64,000 bases of DNA from Excoecaria cochinchinensis (Eukaryota; Streptophyta; Magnoliopsida; Malpighiales; Euphorbiaceae), in assembly GCA_947683425.1 (NCBI GenBank), contig CANTUQ010000073.1, positions 14,179,001 to 14,243,000 on the forward strand, written 5' to 3'. Both the position numbers and the translations under genes were made by a program. Below, one piece after another: positions 1 to 10,742 of this stretch. Below the pieces are notes generated by a model, which searched no databases, had not been told where the DNA came from, and saw only the letters and a program-made list of their open reading frames with translations. Each line of letters starts with the position of its first letter. The first letter of the stretch is position 1.

Positions 1-1479
1 AGTGGTAAAATTTGGAGTGAAAATGAGGTCATATAGGGCTCCGAAAGTCAAACAGAAGTTTGCCTCTAGTCAAGTTCGGTTCAATTGAACCGGGATTTGA
101 CAGAACTTTGACCAAATTTTTAAAAATAGTTTTTGAGCTCAAAAGGGTGTAGTGTGGGGAGTGTAAAGGCATAAAATAATTTTTAATAATTTTTTACAGC
201 ATTAGGATGGTGTTTTATGTCAGAACCGAAAAAGGTCAAATCGAACCGATTTAAGTGAACTGGGCCTCAAATGGACTCCGATTGAGCTAAAACTTTGCAG
301 GGAAGCTAATTTTTATGTTTTAAGAATGATGAAATTTTTTGGGAGTGAAAATAAGTTGAGGAACACATAGATTCCTTTAAACAGTGGAAATTGGCCTAAA
401 AATTGAAATTTTAGTTCAAACCAGTTGGACCGCTTTTGTTGGATCGATTCAGTTCAATTTTAGCCTATATAAGGCATTAAGAGGCTAGATTGCTCTGGAG
501 AAATCCAGCCATCCACTGCCTCTCTTCTCCTTCTCTTTGGCTGAACCTTTCTTCTCATTTCCTTTTATATTTTTTCTTCATCATTTCTCTAATCTCTCCC
601 CAAATTTAAGCCTCCTAGTTAAAGTTCAGATCCTCTATAACATAGAGACAATAATTGGAGTCCATTTGGAGCTTGGGAAGTGAGGAAATCTAAGTATACA
701 AGGTTTAGGTGTGAATTTGAGGTAAGTAAGTGTTTTAGGTATTTTTAAATATTGGTTCCTATGGGGATTTTCAAGTGTGCAGAGTGCATTTATGAAGTTA
801 TTTGGTAAAAAGGAAGGATAGATTTGATGTTATTTCATTATTTGATTTCGGCCACCATAGTTTCTCCTTGTGAGGAAGAAGTTTCCAAAGAAAAAGGGAA
901 GGAAAAGGAAGCCTAAAGAGTCTAGTGTAAGGATTTGAGGTTTGTGGTTACAAAATCCCTTTATTTCTATTAATTGTAATTGAGTTTTACATTATGTTTT
1001 AGCATGAACTTCAAATAAAGGCATGATTAATTGAATCTAACTTGATAAACATGGTTAGTGGGCTTAAATAAGCATGTGTATCTATTTAAAGTGAATTAAA
1101 GAAACATGATATGGAAACCCTAACCTTGACCAAATGGGAAAGTGAGGAAAATCATGATGTATTTTAGGTAATTATGGCATATAAATGACACTTATGATGT
1201 GTTTAACATGTGTAGTGTGTGATTGAGTTGTTAAAAGAATGAAAAACAAATATAGTGAATTAATGTACAGTTGGCCGAATTGGTTTATGGTGGAATTATT
1301 AATGTAAATTGGTAACTAATGCATATTAATGATAGTTATGATGAGTATAACATGTAATTGGCATGATTAAGTGATTAAAAGAATTAAATATGATCATAGT
1401 GTAAAGATGATACCTTGGCCGAATTGAATATGTTGGGTAATTAAAATGTATTTTGATGATTTATTATCTATAATGATAA
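1..1479 (+). mobile_element. Tekay-like LTR fragment (family A), 5' end outside window
   Basis: Non-coding LTR sequence. The opening bases (TGGAGTGAAAATGAGGTCA) reappear near 61650 inside the LTR that starts at 61413, and in reverse inside both LTRs of the element at 1726-13084, so all belong to one family. Shared signatures are clusters of GAACCGATT-type words and repeated GGCCGAAT words. The fragment stops near 1479, well before an LTR 3' end, where a reverse-oriented piece of another LTR begins. No TSD can be assigned because the left end lies outside the window. It contains no credible reading frame. Confidence 0.7.
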
Positions 1480-1675
1480 AAAAAAATGATATACTCATGC
1501 ACATACAAACATTTCCCAACTAATTCACACTCTAATGCCATACATGCATCCACATGCTAACGAAACCCAATAAAACATGCAATATTCCCAAAATGCCCTT
1601 ATGATATGCCGAACACATATAAATACATACTCACATAAATGGCTCATTGTACTAGGGGCCAAACGGGGTCTGACA
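1480..1675 (-). mobile_element. LTR fragment of family B (relative of solo LTR 35177-37658)
   Basis: Read on the minus strand from 1675, this begins TGTCAGACCCCGTTTGGCCC and continues through a GTGTTCGGCATATCATAAGG block. That matches the first roughly 200 bp of the LTR at 35177 (TGTCACACCCCGTTTGCCCC, then the same GTTCGGCATATC block). Only the LTR start survives; the rest was lost at the junction near 1480. The 45 bp between this fragment and the next element (1676-1720) show no recognisable feature. Confidence 0.7.
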
Positions 1676-1725
1676 GGCAGTGACAGCCATGGTAAATGGA
1701 ATTCAAAGGCTCTGCTACTCTCACT

Positions 1726-4390
1726 TGTAACACCCTTCATATATCAATAATTACGATGTTAAGCAATTGCTGATTTTTTTTCTTTTTACTTCACCAATAT
1801 AATAATATTCTCTTAATTACAAGTCTTTATACATATATATATTCATACTTAAATCCATTATACATTTCAAACTAAAACTTGCCAAAGTTGGCTACATATA
1901 TCCATATACACATATACATGCCGCACCAAAACACTTCCTTCCCTTCTTCCTTCTTCCTTCTTCAAAACCAATATCCCATGTATGCTTTGCTCCGCTCATA
2001 AGCTAGGATCTACATGCAGTAAACACTAGGTGCTGAGTATTAAATATGCCCAGTGGTGGCTATAAATTTATAAATTTCCATTACATGCACAAATGCATTA
2101 AACATGCAAAATTCATTAATTACACAATCAGACACAATTGTCACTTCACTATTCATTTTATTCTATTAAATACCATTACTATGGTAAAATTTCATTTAGG
2201 TCCCTAATTTTTCAATTAATTACGAAATTGCCATTTTTACTCCATATTTACAATTTTGCCACTAGTTTACTTTTTCTTACTCTAAATCCATTATTTTACA
2301 TGCAAATTACCAATTAGTCCCTATTTTTCCATTTTCATGTCAAATTACATTTTTGTCCTCCGAAAGCACAAAAGTTCATTTTTATTCCGTTTATTCACTA
2401 TTTTACCATTTTTACCCGGTTTCCTCAATATTTACGTAAATTACCATTTTGACCGTAAACTTTTTATTTTCTTTCAATTAAATCCTTTTTCATTCTAATT
2501 CTCATTTTCGTCTTACTTTTTACATTTTCAGGCCATTTTTACCATTATGCCCCTAGTATAATCCAGGCAGAAATTTTCAAACGGAATATACAAGACGTGG
2601 ACCCCATAGGTCCACTACATTACATTGAGGAATGACCCCGAAGGCCCACTCCATCATTTTCACTTAACATATGACGTATAACATGTAACATATAACACTT
2701 ATCAGTGTACTACGGAAGACCATCGTGAATCTGCCATAGTAAAGCAAGTCATCATGACTTATACCGCAGTATGGGTATCCCTATGGCTAGCCAAACATAT
2801 CCTGAACTAGATTTAGACCGCTAGACCACTACTAAGGGCAAAATTTTCTTAATTTCCTTAAACTCAATTTTTTACATTTCAACACTTTCACTCTTGTTTC
2901 CATTTCATTTTCATTTTATTATACTAGTTACCCAACATATTCATCATTTTTGCACATTTCATGAATTATCTTATTATAATTCATGATTTCTACATTAAAC
3001 ATAATGTAACTTCACACTCAAAAATATTCACACATATTCTAAAAATTCCAAATAAATTCATGGACACTTCTTTTCATGTCTAGATTCAATTTATGCCATT
3101 AAACATCACATATACACAACATATACCCTAGTATACCTTAGAGTTTCATTCGGTCAAGGTAAGTCCACTACCTTATAAATTCTTTTAATTTTAATTAAGC
3201 ATTCCAAATGTCATTTTAAAGACCCTTAATCACTTTTCTAAGCTTATATTCAATCAAACATTCATTTAACACAAATTCACCTAAGTGACATAATGTAAAC
3301 ACATCCAATTTTAATGGAAATTGAAGGTTTTTATAGCCAATAACCTTATACATTTGCTCAAGCTCTCCTACACTTCCTTTTTCTTACCTTTCTTCTTGGA
3401 AGCTTGAATACCTTCTTGATTATCTACATAGGGCCGAAATTATGCATCAATTTTTCACCAAGATTTTTGTCTCTTTTGCTCAAAATAACCTCATAAATGA
3501 AATCTAGGCACCTAAAACCATCTCTAGGCACCTTTAAACTAAATTTAAAACTTGAATCTTACTTACCCAATTTCAAGATTTTCACTTTGTCCCTTGATTT
3601 CATGCACTTCTCTTACTCAAATCAAGCACTAGGAACCCTAAAATTCTATAAGGAGGCTGAATTTCACTTAGAATGGTTGGATTTGGTGAGAAATTCGAAG
3701 AGGAAATGAAGAAATTGAGATAGGAGGAGAAGGGTAGAATTCGGCCACAAGAGGGAGAGGGAGATGCTGGAGGAGATAAGGTTTCTACCTCTTAAATCTA
3801 CCTCATTAAGACTATTTAGGGTGGTCTAAATGGGTTGGGCCTTGGTCCAACCTTAAGCCCATCCTCATAAGCCCAAAATGCAATTTTTCGGTGGTTTTCT
3901 TATTTCCCCAATCTTAATCCTCCCAAATTTGATTGCATAATTCATAACATGTAAAAACTAGGCTATACACAAAATTCCATCTCAATCGGAGTCCATTTTC
4001 GGCTCGATTCAATCAGATCGGTCCGATTCATTAATTACCGGTGTTACCGAAAATTTTCCTTTTTACTGTGAAAAAATTCTAAATATTATTTAGGCAAATC
4101 TGTAATTTTTGTGACTTTTGGAGTTCATTTACTATTTTTAAAGGTCCGGTCAAACTTTAGTCAACCTAGTTACTATTTGAAATGAACCGCTACTTTTTTG
4201 TATTTTTAACTTTTGGAGGCCTATGTGTCCTCGATTTAACTCCAAATTTTAACCTCAGACTCACCGTGGCTAATATTTTTCGATAGTCAAATAAAATATT
4301 TTTCATCTCCGAGTGTATTTTTCACCATGGAAGCACTATTCACTATTGAAAAATACTATTCACGGCTGACTCGATATTGGGGCAATTACA
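1726..4390 (-). repeat. E1 3' LTR
   Basis: On the minus strand this runs from TGTAATTGCCCCAATA (4390) to AAGGGTGTTACA (1726), giving TG...CA termini. It is about 2.67 kb and directly abuts the PPT at 4391-4403. It aligns throughout with 10093-13084 but has scattered substitutions and lacks the 322-bp duplication found there. It carries a partly decayed copy of the double hairpin at 2008-2056. Confidence 0.9.
2008..2056 (-). other. Double hairpin in E1 3' LTR (worn)
   Basis: CTGAGTAT...ATGCCCAG: one wobble and one mismatch in stem 1 compared with the 5' LTR copy. Confidence 0.65.
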
Positions 4391-4403
4391 ATTCTCCCCT
4401 ACT
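4391..4403 (-). other. E1 polypurine tract
   Basis: Minus strand reads AGTAGGGGAGAAT immediately before the 3' LTR start TGTAATTG. It is the plus-strand primer for reverse transcription in Ty3 elements and sits exactly where expected. Confidence 0.85.
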
Positions 4404-4419
4404 AAAGGAAATTTCATCC

Positions 4420-4760
4420 TCAAAATTTACCTATATCGAAGAGCAGAGGGTACTGTTGCCTCACTGTAGCTTCTGGCTCCCATGTAGCCTCTTCCACATC
4501 GTGATGGTTCCAGAGCACCTTCACTAATGGAATCTGCTTGATCCTGTGTTGTCTGATCTTTCTAGCTAGAATCTTCACTAGCTTTTCTTCATAAGTCAGG
4601 TCAATCTGCACTTGAATCTCTTCTGGTGTGATCACATGACTAGGATCAGACCTGTACCTTCGGAGTATAAACACATGGAACATATCATGGATCTTCTCTA
4701 ACTCCGATGGCAACTTTAATCAGTAAACTACAGGACCTACTCGCTGAAGTATCTCATACG
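4420..4760 (-). pseudogene. E1 C-terminal integrase tail with chromodomain
   Basis: A 97-residue stretch with FHVFILRRYRSDPSHV, then ILARKIRQHRIKQIPLVKVL and HHDVEEATWEPE. This is the Tekay/Del chromodomain region, thought to steer integration to heterochromatin by reading histone marks. It ends 30 bp before the PPT, the normal place. The segment itself is open, but it is cut off from the upstream integrase by stops. Confidence 0.88.
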
Positions 4761-4879
4761 GGCCAATAAACCTTGGACTCAGCTTGCCCTTCTTTCCGGA
4801 TCTCAGAACTTTCTTCCAAGGAGATACCTTCAGAAACACTCTACCTCCGACTTGGAATTCTATATCCTTCTTTTCAAAT

Positions 4880-5660
4880 CTGCATAAGATTTCTAGCGAT
4901 CCATAGCTTCCTTCAATCTATCTTTAATGACCCCCACTTTTTCCTCTGTATCACGGATTATATCAAACCCTACTAACTTCTTTTCACTCAATTCTGTCCA
5001 GCACAAAGGAGTTCTACACTTTCCTCCATAAAGTGCTTCGTAAGGTGCCATTCGAATGCTGGACTGGTAACTGTTATTATAAGCTCTGCCAAAGACAAGT
5101 ATCTCTCCCAACTGCTACAAAACTCTAGTACACAGCATCGCAGTATATCTTAAAGTACCTGAATCACCCAATCTGACTAACCATCTGTCTGAGGGTGAAA
5201 TGTTATACTGAAGTCGAGTCTAGAACCCAACGCTTCTTGCAACTTTCTCCAGAACTGTGAAGTAAACCTAGGATCTCTGTCAGAAATAATGGAGGAAGGC
5301 ACTCCATGCAACCTCGCTATCTCATTGATGTAGCTCTCTGCCAGCTTAGTCAAAGGAAAGTCCATCCGTACTGGCAAGAAATGAGCAGACTTGGTGAGTC
5401 TATCGATGATCACCCACACGACATCATGTTTCCTTTGAGTTGTAGGCAATCCGGTAACAAAATCCATGGTCAATCTATCCCATTTCCATTCAGGTATGGA
5501 GATCGGCTGAAGTAAACCCGATGGAACCTAGTGCTTTGCTTTTACTTGCTGATATATTAAACATTCCCCACAAACTCGGTCACATCACGCTTCATACCTG
5601 GCCACCAATAATAAGCTTTCAAATCTTGGTACATCTAGCTGCATCACATAGTTACTGTGA
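4880..5660 (-). pseudogene. E1 integrase remnant
   Basis: The pieces are an N-terminal zinc part (CGECLIYQQVKAKH near 5500-5580), then the catalytic core with TMDFVTGLP (first Asp) and ISDRDPRFTSQFW (second Asp), then QTDG followed by a stop where the block with the catalytic Glu should start. A further piece at 4893-5111 has AYNNSYQSSIRMAPYEALYG and CWTEL, the usual chromovirus integrase tail. Several nonsense codons and at least one frame change break it. Integrase inserts the cDNA into the chromosome; here the third acidic residue is not readable. Confidence 0.85.
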
Positions 5661-5699
5661 TGAGCTTTAGTATTCTTCAATCCTTCCTGATTTGGGACA

Positions 5700-6191
5700 C
5701 AGCCCTGAGCACTAATAGGGCACTCTCTATTGACTTTCTTAACCACTACACTATGCCCTGGAGGATTACTCACAAGTATATCCTAGTCTAAAAATGCATC
5801 TCTCATCCCTTTGCCCCGAGCTATCTCAGTGTTAATATAAGAATGAGTAGAACCAGGATCAAAAAGAGCACTAAATAAGATAACAACAGGAATTTACCTA
5901 CTATCACATCAAGAGCATCCTCTTCTTCTCTAGCCCTGACTGTATAAGTGAGGCCTGCAAAACGGCTCTGTCCTTGAGGTGACTACCCAGCTAATCTAGA
6001 TGCTGATGCAGTAAAGGTGGCTCCCCTACCATGACCTCTCGATGCAAATGACCCAGAACCAGGTGATGGTGATGTAACTGTAGCAATCTATTTCGAAGGA
6101 CAATCTCTAATCTGATGATCCTTTGAGCCACACTTGAAACAAGCTCCAGACAAATATCGGCGTTCCCCCCGATGAGCTTTGCCACAATGGT
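5700..6191 (-). pseudogene. E1 zinc knuckles and aspartic protease remnant
   Basis: Reading the minus strand across the nested LTR, the first zinc motif CDHCGKAHRGERR has lost its last Cys to Arg. The second, CFKCGSKDHQIRDCP (about 6088-6150), is a complete CX2CX4HX4C knuckle. A stop follows. The protease core is then seen as LFDPGSTHSYI (about 5830-5865), where the usual D-S/T-G is DPG. Sequence stays recognisable as protease to about 5735 and then jumps to text normally found between RNase H and integrase. The lost middle is the RT/RNase H block. The nested LTR entered inside the first CX2C motif. Confidence 0.8.
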
Positions 6192-6570
6192 TGTAACACC
6201 CCCATACCCCCGGTAAGGAATATCGGGGCGCTACGCGGGCACATACGTATACATATACATATACACACACTAGCGGAAGCGATAACAATAAAATAATTAG
6301 ACTATCTTTAGGGCCAAACAAAACACACTTCTCTTATAACTTATATAAACTGTACATATTACAAAAGCTTTATCATTATTACATATTCATTTTCGGTACA
6401 CATATATAAAATAGTTAACTTTTACATGTCAGTACTATACTTCCCATGTACATAATGATGTTACTCAAAATGTAAGAAACTCTATTTCTATCTTATACAA
6501 AAAAGAGATCAAAACAAAACTCCTAGTGGCCTTGACCTGCAGTTGTGCACCCTCTGATCAAAACCTGAAA

Positions 6571-6617
6571 ACCTGCACGGATAAACACCCGTGCTAAGAG
6601 ATAACACTTAGTGGGGA
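6571..6617 (-). other. Double hairpin in family D solo LTR
   Basis: Minus strand CCCCACTAAGTG...CTCTTAGCACGGGTG...ATCCGTGCAGGT. CTAAG/CTTAG and GCACGG/CCGTGC are intact. It sets the LTR orientation as minus. Confidence 0.8.
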
Positions 6618-7599
6618 TAAAAAATAAAGTAAAGGACTTCTTTTCGAAGTCACACATAAATCACACATTTCATTTGACAGAATCAAATAACTTATGCATA
6701 TAGCTCTTATACGTATATAGGTTGCATGCTCAAATATCAAATACTCTAAGCTCACATATAAGTAACATCTACTCTTTCACTAATTCATGCACACTATAAC
6801 TTGTACATCTCATTTATTCAAATACACGCTATCATGTGTCCACATACATGTAAACACACTCATGTAATCATACACTTGTATACAGAACTATAATGTACTT
6901 AAACATGACTCTCATGTACTATAGCATCTATTCAGAACAATACTCTTTAAACATCTCAAATTCACTACATAACATTAACAAGCCTGAATTCCTTTCATGG
7001 TGGATACGGGTAACTCTGGATACTGTTTACAGTATCTTACATGTGGAGAATTAACTCAAACTCTATGGAATACACAAGGTATTCCGAACTCTAGGCACAA
7101 TTAAGGCCAACTCTAGCAGCTGCACTCTAGCCCTTTATAAGCATGCTTATCTATCCACTATAACGGTAATCAGGCTCAATAACAACTCAATTATATGCTA
7201 CTCTGATGCCAAAGCATAGATTATAACTCAAGTGCACTCATCAACTTCAGAGGCATTTAATTCATATACAATCTTTATTAATCATGTTTAACAACTAAAA
7301 GCATGTGACATTTAAATTCTATGCATAAACTCTTATATCACATCATCATATACATGCATTCATAAGTTCACACATATTTATGATGCCATTTGCTATCCTT
7401 CACACAATTATACATTATTACTTTATTAGTTAAATTACCAATCTTAAACATATTCAAATGTATTTTCCCATAGATAACCACTTTATAATCATTTAATAAC
7501 CCTAATCATGTATAATAAGCTAAGGGGAAGGGCAAGGGGTTGACCCATGCCAACCATGGGCTCAAAATGAAGAAGAAAAGGCTTAATATGGGTTGTTCT

Positions 7600-7640
7600 A
7601 TCACGAGGTCGCGACATGTGTCGCGCTTGCGACAGAGGCT
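7600..7640. repeat. Short palindrome block in family D LTR
   Basis: CGCGACATGTGTCGCG (7610-7625) is a palindrome with 7-bp arms, followed by GCTTGCGACAG. A related block, TGTCACGCTTGCGACAGAG, lies near 8901. The surroundings are AT-rich. It is probably the family D counterpart of the larger palindrome arrays in the other LTRs. Confidence 0.6.
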
Positions 7641-9204
7641 TGCCTCTGGTGCCGTACGAGACTATTTTTTAGCCAAAACTTGCATCACGAACACAACCCT
7701 CTGGACCTCGTTTCTAGGCAAAGTGTTCTTCATAAAAAAATTTTCCTAGGATGTTAGCTTTCCAAAGGAACAAGTTTTAGGTCGTTTGGAAATCTATAAC
7801 AAAAGATATGATCTAAACAACTTATACTGTTCAAATAATCCGACCCAAACAGGGACACTATGAATTTAGCCAATTTTCAGGGTCTTAGATCAAGATTTTT
7901 CTCAAGGTTATTTCTGAAACTTTAATAGGTACTGAAGTCATGGTTCTATTGGATCAAGAATCACTCAATTTAGAGTCCTATAACTATACTTATGACGAAA
8001 ACATCACCCAAAGGTCAGATGACAAATAAGCAAAATTTGCCGACTCAAACTTGATCATCAACACACACACTCAATTGATCAATCCTCATACTTATAAACA
8101 TATATACACATATCATAAGCACCGCAAGCAATCAAAATGAATATCTAACAAATATACTCTAAAAGAACAGTTGAGCTAATTAAAGCTCATTAAGCATCTC
8201 TCTATTCCAACATATTTCATGTAAACACATGCAAAAATAATAAAGTCACACTCGATCCCAACCTTAGGTGGCTTAACCGCTTCTCTCTAATTGATTTTGA
8301 GTTTCTCCTTTCCCTTCACTAGCCTCTTATCCACAGCTTTTATGCACAACAAACCAAGAGAGCACTTAATCCATGGATTTCACTTTAAATCAAAAACAGA
8401 AATTAAATAGAAGAAGAAGACCAATGCTAAAATCATGCTACTTACCTTCTTCTTAAGAACCCAACTCAACCCCTTGACTTATACTCTTCAAACCAATCCA
8501 AGTGGTTCTCTCAAAAAACATAGCAAACGAAGAAGAAAAGCAAAGAAAAGGCAAGAACAAGGGACACGGCAACTAAGAGCAAAGAGAGAAGAAAAAGGAG
8601 AGCAAAGGGCCAAAAGCAGAAAATTACAAAGAATTAATAAGTGTTGGCCGGTCAAACCCCAAAGAAAACCAAATCCTCTCACATAAATGCCCACCTAATT
8701 CACCATAAATGCCAAACCACTTCACATAAATACATCTCAATCCAAAAACTCCCATGCCACATGTTACTCTCTCTTGTAGCCATGTATCAATTCCCTACGA
8801 TGCCACTTGTCAATCTCCTATGCCACCACGTGTCCAACATACATCAAATAATCCAACTCAATTAGGCTTCACGGGAAGCATTTTGTCATGCCCGCAACAC
8901 TGTCACGCTTGCGACAGAGCCCTCACACTCAACATCTAATCTCTTTTCTAAAAAAAATTCTGTAATTCTTCTAGGGCTACTTTGGGGTGTTACAATGGTC
9001 ACATATCAGTACTGTCTCATTTTCTTCATCTCGAGGTGTACTGGCTACCTATACAGCTGGCACATTGCCACGAGATGCACTACCCTGACCTCGGCTCAAA
9101 GCAGCAAGTGCACGGCTCTCAGATGCAGGAGGTCTACCGGATTTCTTACCTTGACCTCTAGTGACACTAGAATGACCTTGCTTTCTCTTCTGTTGATATC
9201 GTGA

Positions 9205-9947
9205 TCACCTATCAGCCTCATCTACCTGTATATCTTCTACCTTAAGAGCAACCTCAATAAGTGATCTCAAGTCGGGGTGCCGCTGTGTCCCTACAATCTG
9301 CCTGATCTCATTATGCACCCATCTCAAATATCTGACATAATTCTCCTCAGTGGACTGACTTGCATCCAAATAGGCACTTAAGCGCTCAAACTCACAATCA
9401 TATTCTGACACTGTCTTGTTACCCTGTCTCAGCCTCCAGAAGGCATCATGCATAGTTGCCTTATACTCAGACCCAACATATTTCTTCTCAAACTGTGTCA
9501 CAAAGAAATCCCATGTTATCTGAACAGCTGGAGTAAACATACTGCACTCCACTATGTAAATGCAGGTCCTTGCAATAATGCTACTACTCCCTGCAACATC
9601 TCTTCAGGTGGGCTTTGAGTGGTCTTAAATATTCTCTTCACTTTAAACAACCATTCTTCAGCCTGAACTAGGGTCAAAGGGTCCCGTCCATAAAAATCTT
9701 CAGCTGCTAATCTCTTAATTTGCTCCAAAATCGTCTTTCTTCTTGGTGGAGCTAAAGGTTGCTCCAGAGCTTGGGGTGGAGGTGGCTGCTGTGATTGCAA
9801 CCGCTGCTAAATATAATCTACCATCATATTCAGGAAATCAGGCTGGGGTGGAGGAGGAGATACAGCTGGTGGGGTCTCACCCTTACCAGTGCCAATCGAT
9901 GCTTCACTCTCACCGTCCCCCACATCACGACCTCGGTCGGATGACAT
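9205..9947 (-). pseudogene. gag: E1 gag (capsid) remnant
   Basis: The likely ATG is at 9947-9945, followed by a Pro/Gln-rich N-terminus. An in-frame TAG (9809-9807) falls soon after. The capsid core follows, with EEWLFKVKRIF, LLQGPAF and ITWDFFVTQFEKKYV, typical of the retrotransposon gag family, and SEYDCEFERLSAYL further on. A second TAG at 9554-9552 sits where Ty3 gag proteins have Trp, and the frame changes within about 15 bases of it. The product would form the cytoplasmic virus-like particle; this copy cannot make it. The region continues towards the zinc knuckles but is cut by the solo LTR. Confidence 0.85.
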
Positions 9948-10075
9948 CTTTCACCATAAAACAAAAAGGAGCAAGCATGCATTAAACTCATAGAACTTCC
10001 CCACTGATAATTGGCAGGTATATACGTATAATCAAATCACTTAATCCCACTCCGATCTTAGAATCGCCTAAACTT

Positions 10076-10087
10076 GCTCTGATACCG
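10076..10087 (-). other. E1 primer-binding site (tRNA-iMet type)
   Basis: Minus strand reads GCGGTATCAGAGC five bases inside the 5' LTR. This matches the plant initiator-Met tRNA primer site TGGTATCAGAGC except at the first base. It fixes the orientation of E1. Confidence 0.85.
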
Positions 10088-10372
10088 CAAAATGTAACAC
10101 CCTTCCTATATTAAAAATTACGATGTTAATCAATTACTGATATTTTTTTTTACTTAACCAATATAATAATATTCTCCTAATTACAAGTTTTTATACATAT
10201 ATATATTCATACTTAAATCCATTATACATTTCAAACTAAAACTTCCCAAAGTTGGCTACATATATCCATATACACATATACACATTTACATGTCGCACCA
10301 AAACACTTCCTTCCCCTCTTCCTTCTTCAAAACCAAGATCCCATGTATGCTTTGCTCCATGCATAAGCTAAG

Positions 10373-10421
10373 ACCTACACGCAGTAAACACTACGTGCTG
10401 AGCATTAAACATGCTCAGTGG
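10373..10421 (-). other. Double hairpin in E1 5' LTR, copy 1
   Basis: Plus strand CTGAGCAT (10398-10405), loop TAAAC, ATGCTCAG (10411-10418): a perfect 8-bp stem 1. Adjacent stem 2 is CACG/CGTG in minus sense, followed by TAGGTC. Duplicated at 10695-10742. Confidence 0.78.
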
Positions 10422-10694
10422 TGACTATAAATCTATAAATTTCCATTACATGCACTATTGCATTAAACATGCAAAATTTATTAATCACACAATCAGACAC
10501 AATTGTCATTTCACTATTCATTTTATTCTATTAAATACCATTACTATGGTAAAATTTCGTTTAGGTCCCTAATTTTCCAAATAATTACGAAATTGCCATA
10601 TACACATTTACATGTCGCACCAAAACACTTCCTTCCCCTCTTCCTTCTTCAAAACCAAGATCCCATGTATGCTTTGCTCCATGCATAAGCTAAG

Positions 10695-10742
10695 ACCTAC
10701 AGCAGTAAACACTACGTGCTGAGCATTAAACATGCTCAGTGG
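10695..10742 (-). other. Double hairpin in E1 5' LTR, copy 2
   Basis: Second copy created by the 322-bp duplication; stem 1 is identical. Confidence 0.75.

Larger units (their letters stand above)
6192..8994 (-). mobile_element. Solo LTR (family D) nested in E1
   Basis: 2,803 bp from TGTAACACCCCCATACCCCC to TTTGGGGTGTTACA, flanked by the TSD ATGGT at 6187-6191 and 8995-8999. There is no internal coding sequence, so it is a solo LTR left by recombination between two LTRs. Orientation is minus, judged from the double hairpin at 6571-6617. It resembles the LTR at 42665-59132 in layout (the block downstream of the hairpin reads AAGGCCA...) but is a separate family. Confidence 0.9.

Noticed and set aside
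8435..8939. Lys/Arg-rich ORF and its reverse-strand partner in solo LTR D
   Set aside because: Low-complexity A/G-rich LTR text; no homology I recognise.
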